Source of the DNA: Eurosta solidaginis | Lineage: Eukaryota; Arthropoda; Insecta; Diptera; Tephritidae | Direction: 5' to 3' | DNA length: 64,000 nucleotides | Assembly: GCF_040869045.1 (NCBI RefSeq) | Contig: NC_090320.1 | Coordinates: 119,793,112-119,857,111, forward strand | Shown: piece by piece, positions 31,166 to 42,211 of the stretch | How positions within the stretch are numbered: the stretch's first letter is position 1 | Layout of the letters: each line of letters begins with the position of its first letter | Position numbers and translations under genes: made by a program | The notes under the pieces: model-generated | What the model was told of the DNA's origin: nothing | Databases searched by the model: none | What the model saw: only the letters and a program-made list of their open reading frames with translations

Positions 31166-33996
31166 AGAAGACAACCCGTGGCGTTTCTGAGGGCAGTATT
31201 TTGGCAGGCCTGTAGCTTCTTCCAATGAGTAGTCTTTAGGCTTTTCGACCATATCGGAGACGCGTAGCATGTAATCGGCTGGCCAATTGCTTTATAAGTG
31301 GTAAAGAGCGTTTCTTTATCTTTTCCCCAAGTACTGCGAGCAAGAGATTTGAGGATTTTATTACGACTCTGGATTTTCGGTACAATTGCGGCTGCATGCT
31401 CACCAAAATGTAGATCCTGATCAAACGTCACACCCAAGATTTTGGGGTGTAAGACAGTCGGTAGCGTAGTGTCATCGACGTGGATGTACAAATGGTCGAA
31501 ATTTGGGACGTCCATGTTGTAAATAAGGTAGCCGATGATTTATTCGGTGACAATGTCAGGTTTCGCGAGGTAAAGAAACTGGAGAGATCAGCCGTTTTTG
31601 TTGTTGCAAAGCTCATCTATCTGGAGGACTGGGTTTGTAGTCATTATTGTGCAGTCATCGCCATAGGAAACGATAGTAACTCCTTCTGGTGACGCAGGTT
31701 GCTTTGATATGTAGAAGTTAAACAAAAGTAGGGATAGGACACCACCCTGCGGTACCTCTCTTTTAATTCTTCTTGGTTTTGATGTTGCGTTTCTAAATTG
31801 TACCGATGCCTGCTGGACACCCATATAATTTGCGGTCCATCTTTTAAGACTTGAGGGAAGGGTAGACCCTCCCGGCATTGCAGTAACGTGCTATGGTTAA
31901 CCGTATCAAAAGCTTTTGATAGGTCTAGCGCAACGAGTACTGTTCTATGGTGGGAGTTTTGATTTAAACCGCGATTTATCTGGGTGCTAATGGTACTTAG
32001 CGCGGTGGTAGTGCTATGAAGTTTTCTAAAGCCATGCTGATGACAGGCAAGTTGCAAATTTGCTTTGAAATAGGGGAGCAAAATGGCTTCAAGTGTCTTG
32101 GCTACTGGCGATAGGAGAGATATCGGGCGATATGAGTCTCCTATGTTAGCTGGTTTCCCAGGCTTTAGTAGCGGGACCACCTTGGACATTTTCCATTTTT
32201 CGGGATTGACAAAAGTGGAAAGGAACAGGGTGAAGACATGTGCTAAATATTTGAAACCCTCTTCTCCTAGGCTTTTAAGCATCGGCATGGCTATGCCGTC
32301 TGGGCCGACTGCTTTAGATGGTTTAGCATGACCGATGGCATCCTCAACCTCTTTGGCGGTGATGGTAATTGGGGACGCACTGAATTTATGTTTATGTGCG
32401 CGTCTGTTGGCCCTCCGTCTAGCTTTGTCAACCGTATAATGTATTATATATAGTCCGCAAAAAGCGCTTACGCATTTTTTCGCATCCAACAGCACTTTAT
32501 CGCCAAAGGCGATGGAAATTTTGTCATTGTGCTTGGACGGATTCGATAGGGACTTTACGGTGGACCAAAGCTTACCCACACCGGCAGAGAGGTTCCAACT
32601 ACATAGATGCTCCTCCCATTTCACCCGCTTGTGTTCATCCACAAGCAATCTGATGCGATGGTTTATATCCCTTATTTGGGGTTCACCGGTATCGAGCTGT
32701 GTTATAAGGCACGTCCTCTCGCTAGATTTGCGGCCTCCGCCGGAAAATAAGCCGAATTTCAGGAATTATTCCGGCGGGAATAAAGCGAGCCGAGGCGGAT
32801 TCAATGACCTTGCGGAAAGCATGCTCCCCTTGGCGATCATCAGTCGGGATAGAGAGGCCAGGAAAGCGGCTGTCTGTAAAGGATTTGTATTCATCCCACT
32901 TTCCTTTTTTAAAGTTTATGAAAATGCGTTTTTCGGTGACAATGAAGTCGGCGGTACGCTCGAGCGAAATAAGTACAGGCAGGTGGTCGGATGCCAATTT
33001 TATCATCGGCTGCCAGTTGACACAGTTTACGAGTCCTGCGTTAACGATTGATATATCGGGCGAACTGTGACAGCTTCCTACCATACGTGTGGGGGCGTCT
33101 CCGTTTATTGTGCAGTTTGGTTTGGTGCAGAACGTCGTTTCTTCTATTTGGTCCGCCAACATCTCACGCCTACTGTCTGCCTGCAAGTTTGGTTGATGAT
33201 TTCTAGGTTTTTATCGCCTGACCGGACAGATAAGCCTTGAAGTTCTAAGACACAGTCCCTGCGGCCGATTTCGGGATCAAATATATGATATTGCACTGAG
33301 TGGTGTATGATAAACACGAGACCGCCTCCATTACGCTCTCGCGATCTTTTCTGTGGACATTGTACCCAGAACAGGTCTGCAGTGCAGATCTTGCTGTGAG
33401 TTTAGTCTCTTGAATCGCAGCAATGCGGATGTTTTGCCGCTTCATGAAACCAACTATCTCCGTGATCTTCCCAGTTAATCCATTACAGTTTAACTGCAGA
33501 ATTCTGAAGTGCAGCGGGGGAGACGACGTTACTCTAGGTGTAAGGGACGGGTGACTACGCCTGAGTTGTGAAAGACTAGGACGCAATTGCTGTAGTGGCC
33601 CTGGGACTGGACGTCCCTGGACAAGCATTGGGGTACCCGGTGTATTTGGGTTTGTGGCCAGGCAACATGGCGCAATGAAGCCCGTCGGTGGGTTGCCGTC
33701 GCGGAGACCAGAACATCTAGGAAAGTGGCACCGTCCATGGCAGGAGCTGCATTGGGCGGATGCCGCAAACATATATATTCTGTGCTGGTGGCGGAGACTA
33801 AGAGTATGTTTCCCTGACCTACACGATTGCTTCCGGGAAAGAAGGGGGAAGAAGGCGGGGGTGGGGGCTGATACTCGGCATTGCTACCGACTCTACTACG
33901 GAGATTGTAGTTATGAGTGGTAGCGGCCGTATGAGCTGGTGGCGCCGTAGGGCGCGAGCTTGTGTATACTGGAAAAGCAACATATATACTGGCCAA
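31166..33996 (-). mobile_element. LINE-J copy lacking its 3' end
   Basis: From the right: the linker after the PHD region (NYNLRSRVGSNAEYQPPP), endonuclease start (LQLNCNGLTGKI, IQETKL), a deletion, then SPDISI and SDHLPVLISLERTADF. RT pieces follow (AVGPDGIAMPMLK, PLLKPGKPANIG, ALDLSKAFDTVN, VPQGGVLSLLLFNFY, VSYGDDCTIM) and the thumb. The catalytic YADD has become YGDD. Homology stops at 31166 in the word ATGCLL, well before the CAA tail, and joins piggyBac in frame. Many frameshifts are present. Confidence 0.88.
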
Positions 33997-34760
33997 CTTT
34001 TTTTTAAAAATACAACATTAAAACAGCGTTCAAAACATCGAACAATCTAGGGCGAAAACTAACAACCAACACTAACTCGATCCTCGTTTAGCAGCCAAGT
34101 AGTATACAAGCTTACCTGCGGATGCCAACACAGTTACATAGGACAAACAGGACGGAAAATAAGAACACGGTTTAGAGAACACATTAGAGATTACAACAAA
34201 AAAACACGGAATCCAAACATTATATACAAGCTTACCTGCGGATGCCAACACAGTTACATAGAACAAACAGGACGGCAAATATGAACGAGATTCACAGCAC
34301 ACATAAGAGATTACAACAAAAAAACACGGAATCCAAACATTATACCAGAGTCTAACTTCGCGAATCACATGGTCGTAAATAAATGTTCCCCAGCAAACAT
34401 CCATAAAACAGTGAGGGTCCTTCACATACAAGTAAATGGCCGATGTCTGAAAATACTCGAAAACATGGAAATCTACAAACAGAAAACGTTCGACGTTAGA
34501 ATAATAAACGAACAGATAAAAACAATTTCTGACACAATATTTGAGCCTTTAAAACTTGTTTACACGCAGGTACAACAGACAAATCCACACCAACAAATAA
34601 ACACAAAACAATAAACGCACCAAAGCAAAAAATCCACAAAGAAGGTCAAACGACTAGAATTACTGACTTTTACCAGCCTCAGTCAGCCACACAAAACAAT
34701 CAGTAAAAATCGTTCCAATATACATCATTTAAACACCCTGTCGGAAAATCAACAAAACAA
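33997..34760 (+). pseudogene. Penelope-like endonuclease with in-frame GIY-YIG duplication
   Basis: Two consecutive 120-bp units (34103-34222, 34223-34342) each encode YKLTCGCQHSYI, QTGR, and HIRDYNKKTRNPNII, the GIY-YIG core with its CxC motif. The unit length is 40 codons, so the frame is kept; the second unit has one stop (near 34284). Downstream, the frame gives SNFANHMVVNKCSPANIH and MEIYKQK. Beyond 34560 the sequence is AC-rich and decayed. The RT domain is absent. Confidence 0.8.
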
Positions 34761-36130
34761 AATAAGACCATTATCACCTTCGCTGGGTGCTTCAATGCTG
34801 CCTCCGTTTAGACAACTTCCCTCTAGAATCTGAGCACTCTCTGAACATTGGGTACCAGGTCGACCTTATCCTTCTGACAGAGATTAAACTCTTGCTTGAA
34901 ACTTTCCGTCTTTCGCATAATTTTTGATAATATTTATAATTTTTCTTATATGAAAAGATTTCAGGAAACAGCGAAGGAAAGATGATTATAAATAATAATA
35001 TCACAACATCTTCAACCCTTTTCGAAGTGAAAAGATCTTCATAAGATACGAGCGACCTTAGAAGGTGTTTTTTTTCACTATAGTTAAATACAGTTTTTAA
35101 GTCAACCTTGTGAGGACCAAATGTTGACATCAAATTTGGCCCACACAACATTATCACGGCAACATCAGTCTGAGCGAAGTCAGCAACACGATCACACAAC
35201 AGACAGATTATGCTTACATCAAGTAAAGCACACAAATGCACAACACAACTAAACGGGTCATACCAACTTCAACAGAAACATTAAACAGCAACACATCCAA
35301 GTTATACCACAATCGCAACTACATCTTCTACCGACAAACGAGCGATCATAACAACACGGTCGTAACATGTTGTCGGACGAGCCAAAATCATCAGCACATC
35401 GTCAATAAGCAGGAACGCAGTCAGTCAGAACGGTGGTGTGGTAGCAAACGTATCTAAGCTGAAGAGTGATAGCTCGCAAATAGGTTTTAACCAATGTGAG
35501 ACATCATCACTCAGATTACAGGTGAACTGAGCCGTACTTTAGTGTTGCGGCTTTCCCCGCTCATTATACGCTTGAGGTTGCGCTCCGCCGTTCCACCACA
35601 GTCAATCGTGAGCTCTATCGTATCGAAGCGAGTGAACGCAGTGAAAGAGTTACGATCGAAGAGTATTACGCCGACGTAGACGCAGCCAACCACGCCAGCA
35701 ACAGAGCCATCGACACTCATCAAGCGATTCACCCCGGCGCTGTAGTAAATAATCGGATCTACGAGTGGATGGTGATAGCAGGTAAATAGGTTTTAACCAC
35801 TGTGGGACATCACCGCCCGACGTAGACGCAGACTGAACCGTACTTGAGTGTTGCGTCTTTCCCCGATCATTATACGCTTGAGGCTGCGCTCCGCCGAGCC
35901 GTTACAGCCGACCGCGAGGCGACCCGCAACAGCGGCGGCTCTCACTCCGACAGAGCACAAACAGCAGCAGAGCATCGACAACGACCACGGTTGCCACTTT
36001 GGTCCATTTGGACAAAAAAAGGTCCCTTCCAACCCCATTTGGTCCGCTGGTCCTTTTTCAATTTTGGTCCTTTTTAGGCAGTAGCCACGTTTTTGGTACT
36101 CCTCTTTTTTCTCTGAGATAAACATTCACA
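34761..36130. other. Unassigned region with a 127-bp direct repeat
   Basis: No protein family was recognised. The segments 35467-35593 and 35773-35900 are direct repeats. The remainder is moderately GC-rich and may be an LTR or LINE end of an unrecognised element. Confidence 0.4.
35467..35900. repeat. Direct repeat pair, 306 bp apart
   Basis: Both copies run from TGATAGC through AATAGGTTTTAACCA, TTTCCCCG(A/C)TCATTATACG and GCGCTCCGCCG, with about 85% similarity by eye. They could be solo-LTR-like ends or a tandem 5' UTR unit. Confidence 0.7.
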
Positions 36131-36132
36131 AC

Positions 36133-36490
36133 CGTGGCCACCGTGGTGTGATGGTAGCGTGGTCCGCCTACCACACCGTATGCCCTGGGTTCACGGGAAA
36201 AGCAACATCAACATTTTAGAAATAAGGTTTTTCAATTAGAAGAAAATTTTGTTAAGCGAGGTCGCCCCCGGTAGTGTTTGGCAAGCGCTCCGGGTGTGCC
36301 ATGAAAAGCTCTCAGTGAAAACTCATCTGCCTTGCAGATGCCGTTCGGAGTCGGCATAAAACATGTAGGTCCCGTCTGGCCAATTTGTAGGGAAAATCAA
36401 GAGGAGCACGACGCAAATTGGAAGAGAAGCTCGGCCTTAGATCTCTTCGGAGGTTATCGCGCCTTACATTTATTTTTATTTTTTTATTTT
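36133..36490 (+). mobile_element. SINE-1 copy b, near full length (tRNA-derived)
   Basis: The head CCGTGGTGTGATGGTAGCGT (A-box-like D-arm) and CCTGGGTTCA (B-box-like) lie in tRNA spacing. A body with AACTCATCTGCCTTGCAGAT and a T-rich tail after GCGCCTTACATTTATTTTTA follow. RNA polymerase III transcription is expected from the box pattern; the B box is one or two bases off. Confidence 0.88.
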
Positions 36491-36685
36491 TTTTTTTATT
36501 TAAACATTCACAACATCGACCACATTTTCGTTATCCCACATATAATTTTCAATTTACTTCCATGCAGTTCTTACCACAAAAATTGCTCAGTCAATAAAAT
36601 ATAGCAGAACATCTAGGAGATAATTTAGTCGGGGCATTAAAAAGAAAAGTACGGGATCCTATGGCAATCACATTGTACGGACATA

Positions 36686-36880
36686 TTGGAAAAAAGTCCT
36701 GTTTTAGTGGCTAGATATATGGATCGGTTGTTAAACACTTTTCTTCATATATTTTTTTCACTAGTCGAGCTAAAAAAATTATTTTCAAATGCACATGTGC
36801 CGCTAAGAAACTTGGCAGGGTTTGCCACTGATGGAGCCATTACAATAGCCGCCAAGTTAAATAAATTGAAAACTAAGTAA
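36686..36880 (+). pseudogene. Possible hAT/ZMYM-type transposase fragment
   Basis: The frame ends VPLRNLAGFATDGAITI, resembling the GFxSDGA motif around a catalytic Asp in hAT-derived proteins, then stops. Upstream, KSPVLVARYMDRLLNTFLHI is less diagnostic. It is very short, so identification is tentative. Confidence 0.35.
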
Positions 36881-37908
36881 AATAATGAAACTAATTTGTT
36901 TTATGTTTGGTTTACTTACCACTCACTTAATTTAAGAATACCAAGATATATCGAGAGTTTATGAAGGAATAGCTATGTATATCAACGTGCAAAACAAAAA
37001 GTAACACCTTCAAAATTTTTTACAAAAAAATTCTATGTAAAAATTGCACGTCGACATTTAAATATTTCTCACACAGTTAAAAGTAACTCAATGAGTTCAA
37101 AGAGCTCCAGGACTATTGAGAGCTTAGTAGCTTGACACAAGAAATATTTAACTGCAAATAGGGCAGAAATTCTTCTCGAAAGTGATAAATTTATAAATAT
37201 ACAACTAATTCCGATTAAAACCAATTTATTTTTATATTCAGATTTTGAGCAACTGTAAGAGATTTGGTTTCGGAAAAGTGTTTTGTGAAAAGTTATTCCC
37301 GAAGGTACAGAGCCCCATTAACTTCAATAACAACACTGTTAACTAATTTCTAGTACCTAATTAAATGTAATCAAGATCCGTTATTACACAGTTGAAACTT
37401 TTAAGGCGTTTGATTTTATATCCGAGGCCCGGGGCTTGTCTTTATATATGATTTACTGAGTGCCAAATAGTTCGACAAAACCAGAACTCAAATTTTTGAA
37501 CCGTTTCTTACTAAAACCTTACCGCGCTATAATTTTATTTCATTGCAATAAACAACATAGTGCTGGAACTAAGAGTTTTGTCAGCAAAACTAGATTTAAA
37601 ACATTTGATTGGTGAAAGACATATACTTATTCTAGAAATGTGAAAATGTAATACCTTAAAGGTACACTTTATTTTTGTTTGTGCAGTTTGAATTAAAGCA
37701 AAGTCTCCTATTCGTTATTGTTAGTAAACATTTTTATAGGAAACTATAGATTCATTCTAAAATTTTATATTTTACACCGAATACGTCACTCTTGTGAATT
37801 GTGTCACAATAAAATAAGACAAAAATTTGGTCCTTTTTTTCGATGAATTTTGGCTAAATGAAAACATGGTGTGGCAACCGTGATAACGACAGCATTGCAT
37901 CAAAACAG
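36881..37908. other. AT-rich stretch, nothing recognised
   Basis: Possibly further decay of the hAT-like fragment on the + strand, but no motif could be supported. Confidence 0.35.
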
Positions 37909-38215
37909 AGCGTCCTCAACGAAAGAATACTAAGTACCACGGCCAGCGCAGCCGCAGCGCCCACCGGCAACAGGGCGTCCTCAGCGACAGAATACCAACC
38001 ACGACGGCCAGCGTAGCGAAAGCGCCAACGGCAACAAAGCATCTTCAGCGACAGAATACCAACCACGACACCCAGCGCAGCGATAGCGCCAACGGCAACG
38101 GAGCGTGCTCAGCGACATAATACCAACCACGACAGCCAGAGCGGCGGTAGCGCCAACGGCAACAGAGCGTCCACAGTGAAAGAACACCAACCACGACCGC
38201 CAGTACAACAAGGAA
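37909..38215. repeat. 64-bp GC-rich minisatellite, about 4.8 units
   Basis: Units start at 37909, 37973, 38037, 38101 and 38165 with G(A/G)GCGTCCTCAGCGACAGA-like sequence and run through AATACCAACCACGAC to GCGCCAACGGCAAC. It is sharply GC-rich against AT-rich flanks. Minus-strand open frames across it are repeat artefacts. Confidence 0.92.
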
Positions 38216-38699
38216 CGCCAGCGTAGCACGGCACCAACGCATCCCGTAACCACGCGCTAAGGGACACGGGTCGACCGCTAGCCGACATAACTAACCTAGA
38301 AAAAACCAACGCAATCATGCGAGCCGGCACGTCAACGGGACTCTGGTGGACCGTTACCAAGCAAGCCACACCGCCGCCCAGTACAAATAGGAGTGAATAA
38401 AGAAATACATTAGATATTGTAACGTAGCGTTCCAATAATATAACCTCCACTGTACCTCTTTTCTTACTTGCGCCTGAAACTATGCCTATATAGTATAGTC
38501 AACAACCAACAGCTGATAGCAGGCAGTTACAACAACAGGCAACCACCATATGGTAAATGGCAATATACAGATGTGCCAAAGTAGTGGTATATTTCCCAAA
38601 TGCTTTGTAACACAAGACGTATAAAAGGAGTGAATTTGCCATCAGCAATTCAGCCCTCGCAGGTGAGCCAGCGGGAGTGGTTGTTTTTTTAAAGACATA
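38216..38699. other. Spacer
   Basis: No gene or repeat match. The first 180 bases remain fairly GC-rich, then AT-rich. Confidence 0.35.
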
Positions 38700-39530
38700 A
38701 CTACTAAACTAGCTACCTGGGCGAAAGGGGGCGCTGTCATGGCGCGGGTCACTCTTCACCTGGCCTGGACGACAGGAGTGGTGTCTTCGGACTTTCTCCC
38801 TCTGTCGACCACCCAGGTGTCGAGTGGCGCGACCCCGAATGATTAAGCAACCCCTCCCCCTCAGCTCTGGTGTAGTAAGCTGGCCGGAGCGGATGCCTAA
38901 GGCATATGCGACCACTCCCGCCAGCGAGCTGGGGAGAAGGGTGCGGCCGTGGCGCGAATCACCCCTTGCTGGGCCGGGAGGACAGGAGTAGTGTCTTCGG
39001 ACTTTCTCCCTCCGTCTCCCTGGTTCGGCGAGGAGTTACTCGCCACCCGCACGATCCATTCTCCACGGCTCTGGCTTCGGCCGTGATCCGATGCGTGCGC
39101 ACAAGGGGCTACCGCTGTGCCTTTAAGGCGCACTTCCCCTCCGCCCACGGATCGATTCACGGTGTCTCGGTTGGTACAGTCCAGCCCCCCTTGCGCACCT
39201 TCTATCTAGCGTGCAAGTAGGGAGGCGGGGTTTTCCAGCGATGAAGCCAGCACTAACGGAGTCCTCGCAGTCTCTTGCCGGTCTCCCGCCCGTCCAATAC
39301 CGCAGACCACCGATCCGTCCTATACCACCGGCGACTACCCCTACCGGAACAACCCTCTGCTGTACAGGTGAAACCCGTTACCGGCATACCTCCATTTCCG
39401 CCTTCGCTCTGGTACGCGCTCCGTAGTCCACCGCTGCTGCTCTGACCACAGAATGAGTGTCCAGTCATTAATAGTCCAATTTTTATGACGTGCTGCAAAC
39501 GCTATTCGAGCTTATACGTTTTCTGCTGAA
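38700..39530. repeat. GC-rich island with a 210-bp duplicated unit
   Basis: GACAGGAGT(G/A)GTGTCTTCGG at 38771 and 38981, with matching flanks (GTGGCGCGAATCACCCC-like), shows a 210-bp tandem pair. The composition is unlike the flanks. Open frames on both strands lack recognisable domains. It may be the repeated 5' UTR and ORF1 start of an unrecognised LINE (a Met at 39241 opens MKPALTESSQSLAGLPP). Confidence 0.6.
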
Positions 39531-39599
39531 AGCTTTGGCTTCTTGGCCTTTTTTTGCAGGAAAATACCCACCTCTTTTAAGCGCACGGCGGACAGTTCA

Positions 39600-40080
39600 C
39601 ACACTAATACTTTACACAATTAATACTTTGGTGTTTTTGCTTTCCCGGTCATTAAGGAACGTGCCATAATCTTCGCTTCGCTACTCGTTATCTTCTTTGG
39701 TCGGCAATTTTTGTAATACTGAGTAGCCAAATTTCTAAATTTCTTCACTTTCATCACTTGTGATTGAGAGAGTTTAAGGTGTTTTGCAACTTCACCTGTA
39801 GACTTGCCCAGTTGAAGCAGCTTTTCTACCTCCGCAATCAATTTGTTTTTACGCGGCTTCATCATGTCAACTCCTTATCTAACACTATACCTATCCTCAC
39901 CTAAAGACGAATTGTGTTAAATGCATTTGTTGTTATTTTTTCGTTATTAATTTATTTTTGCTCCGAAAACAATGGCAATGCTAATAACCTGGTTGATTTC
40001 TATCATATATAACACCAGATGTTGTGCATGAAATAACCGGAAATAATTGATTCTTAGGTGTTCATTTTTGCTCCATAGTG
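39600..40080 (-). mobile_element. Tc1/mariner-like element, 5' end only
   Basis: The minus-strand terminus CACTATGGAGCAAAAATGAA begins at 40080 next to TA (40081-40082). A second GGAGCAAAAAT word about 110 bp inside fits an IR/DR end. The frame 39620-39865 (81 codons) starts MMKPRKNKLIAEVEKLLQLG and shows a helix-turn-helix followed by the hook-like RPKKIT. This is the DNA-binding start of a Tc1-type transposase. The DDE domain and other end are absent. Confidence 0.75.
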
Positions 40081-40187
40081 TATTTGTGTTCTCGGCAACT
40101 GCAGAACAAAAGTAAAAATGTTAGGTTATAAAGGCGTTTCCATGAAAGTATATAATATAATTAATCGGTTATTTACATATTTTGCAG

Positions 40188-40293
40188 ATTAATTAAAGAA
40201 GATATGGACAGAACTTTAGCTAGATTGAAGCTTGATGGAAACACAACCGAACATGAGCTGAAGGATAAGCAGATGGAAATAGAACAGCAGTGT
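40188..40293 (+). CDS. CHIP: CHIP (STUB1) internal exon: dimerisation helices
   Basis: This 106-nt exon follows acceptor ATTTTGCAG (40187) and ends at donor GTAAGT (40294). Its first base completes the Arg codon begun at 18005-18006. It then reads LIKEDMDRTLARLKLDGN and ELKDKQMEIEQQC, the charged coiled-coil part of CHIP that mediates dimer formation just before the U-box. It ends in phase 0. No stop or frame damage is present. The remaining exons encoding the U-box were not found up to 64000, so a second very large intron is implied or they lie outside the window. Confidence 0.92.
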
Positions 40294-40439
40294 GTAAGTG
40301 TTGATCATTTCCCCTTTATTGCTTGCTAGTATAGTGAAATTAAATTCAATTTACTTCTATTACTTCCAATGCCGATTTACGTTTTGGTTGTGTGTTCGAG
40401 TTGAGTAAGGAAATAGCATCGGTTGTAAAAAACGTTTCG
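40294..40439. other. CHIP downstream intron start
   Basis: Non-coding sequence after the GTAAGT donor; nothing else was recognised. Confidence 0.5.
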
Positions 40440-40565
40440 AGTCAGTGGTACACTGAACTAGAAGGTCAATAAAGACCTCACATATACTGAATGCGTTCAC
40501 TGTGTTAGCATAATTTGTCAATGACCAAGTGGAAACCCCGATTAGGTACTAGGACTTATGTTATA
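40440..40565 (-). mobile_element. LINE-R 3' UTR scrap
   Basis: GGTCAATAAAGACCTCACAT and CATATACTGAATGCGTTC are the inverse of the LINE-R 3' end at 57830-57880 (GCATTCAGTGTATGTGAGGT). Only about 120 bases are alignable. Confidence 0.55.
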
Positions 40566-41300
40566 AAATAACTCAGTATTCTTTGCAGATATTAGACGTT
40601 TTTTAGGACCCAACTTGCTGCCCCTAGTAGCTATGGCCTTGACCGCGCGAGCTCAGGACACTAACACAAAACCTACTCAACCGATTTGTCCTACTTCCGT
40701 GCTTCCATCCGCGCCTTTCCTGCTGATGGAAAATATGCAACTTAACATTTCTCCCAAGCGGATTGGGAAATGTACCCATCAATTCATCGATTCCTTTTTT
40801 TTTATTAGTCGAGTTACTGGAATAGCTGTAAGTCCGGCCTATCGAAGCCCATCCAACGCTTGTTTGCATTCCAGGACACTTCTTGATAAGGTACTGTGTG
40901 AGAATATGGCCAGCTGACTATTAATATATTTATTGACGCGATTGGAGCTTAAGCACATTTTCAAGAATTTCTGACACTACAGTGATCTGGTAGCCTGTAG
41001 CGTCTATTCTAGATCGGCACAGTTAACAGCGGACCCAACCACTTCCACCCTCCCTTCAATTCTAATGTGCCTCCGAAATCTTTTTAGAAGCTCAGTTATG
41101 GGAACATGCAGTCTGTTCGCCGTATATAAATTTACGCTTTACAGCTTTGCTCATACTGTATTCAAGATGCTTATGGACTTGTTGCATTTATTAACGCTAT
41201 ATTCTTGCTTCTATCGGGTAGCTTTAAATTTTTAACATTAGTAACTTTTGGGTTGCTCTCCACCAGGGTCTCCATGTAAAGGATAGGATGGCCCTGTGTG
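40566..41300. other. Unassigned
   Basis: The open frames at 40615-40917 (+) and 40624-40869 (-) have no recognised motif. It could be decayed LINE-R coding sequence on the minus strand, but this could not be supported. Confidence 0.3.
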
Positions 41301-41319
41301 CAGCCTACAATCACCTTTT

Positions 41320-41440
41320 TCCTAATTGAAAAAACTTTTTCCTAAATTTTTTATGTTGCTTTGCCCGGAAGTTAAACAAGGATTTATGCTGTGGTAGCGG
41401 AAGCGCACACACCACGGTGGCCGCCTTGCATGCAAAATAA
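41320..41440 (-). mobile_element. SINE-1 copy c, head only
   Basis: On the minus strand the tRNA-like head GGCCACCGTGGTGTGTGCGC and CTACCACAGCATA is followed by the AAAAAATTTAGGAAAAAG start of the body. The rest is missing. Confidence 0.7.
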
Positions 41441-42211
41441 AGTTTATTAATTAAAATTGGAGTTTTTAAAAATTCCAACTGTTCATTTCTATTATTTTTT
41501 TTTTTATTTCTATTCATCTTAAAAACTAAACTACAATTTACATTAGTCTTTTATTTCTCTTTTTTTAAGCTTCTTCATACAAATACAAAAATGAGTTCGA
41601 AGTGATCTGAGCTCGTGAAATTCTAACCCCTCTCAGTATGTAGGAACGCATTCGCATACCTCGAATTTCCTAAATAAATCAGATTGCAATATTTGAAGCA
41701 TCCTGTTTATATTAATCATTTAAATTGAGCAGAGTAATTCCATTACTTTTGATTATATTTCACCTCTTATGACATCAATTAACTTTATTTTCTCAAATTT
41801 TTAATCTAAGTCTTCAGACTTTCAGATCTTGCTATCAAAGCAATTTAATTTATTATATTTCACATATTTCCATATATTTGCATCTATATTTTCACATTGG
41901 TAATTTTTGTTTGATTTTTAAGAGTAACGAGATAAACTCCATTTACAATATGATCATCAATGGTATGGTTTCCACAATCTAATCATCCTTTATAACATCA
42001 GTTTCTTTAAGGTTCGATTCGAGTTTTATTTTTTCTTTATTTTTTTACTTCCAATTTCACAATATACGTCCTTTATGTTTTTTTTTTTTTAATTTTTAAC
42101 ATTAATCTGTACATTTTCACATTTTGCTTTTTCTTACCACCTTAATTAGCTATTGTCCCTACTTCGAAAAATTTCCAATGAAATACAATTTTTAGATACT
42201 TAATATATGTA
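41441..42211. other. AT-rich stretch, nothing recognised
   Basis: No exon, repeat match or hairpin was supported. Confidence 0.4.

Larger units (their letters stand above)
18007..40187 (+). other. Giant CHIP intron (22,181 nt) filled with transposable elements
   Basis: Donor GTAAAT at 18007 and acceptor ATTTTGCAG ending at 40187 join exons of matching phase (2+1 nt), giving an Arg codon in the continuous stretch SYLNRLIKEDMD. Nearly all of the intron is accounted for by the mobile elements listed below. Splicing across it is inferred from the reading frame, not observed. Confidence 0.85.

Noticed and set aside
36133..36210. A genuine tRNA gene at the SINE-1 head
   Set aside because: The same head recurs with a long SINE body in several copies and the B box is degraded.
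37854..38450. Minus-strand frames of 60-113 codons with repeating WYSVAEDALLP-like words
   Set aside because: They only read through the 64-bp minisatellite, which is not a multiple of three.
38700..39530. GC-rich block considered as bacterial contamination or transferred gene
   Set aside because: No operon, ribosome-binding sites or recognisable bacterial protein; it is a duplicated non-coding-looking unit embedded in insect repeats.
40566..40620. Third CHIP exon after TTCTTTGCAG at about 40590
   Set aside because: The sequence after the acceptor-like site does not encode the expected start of the U-box region and soon meets a stop.
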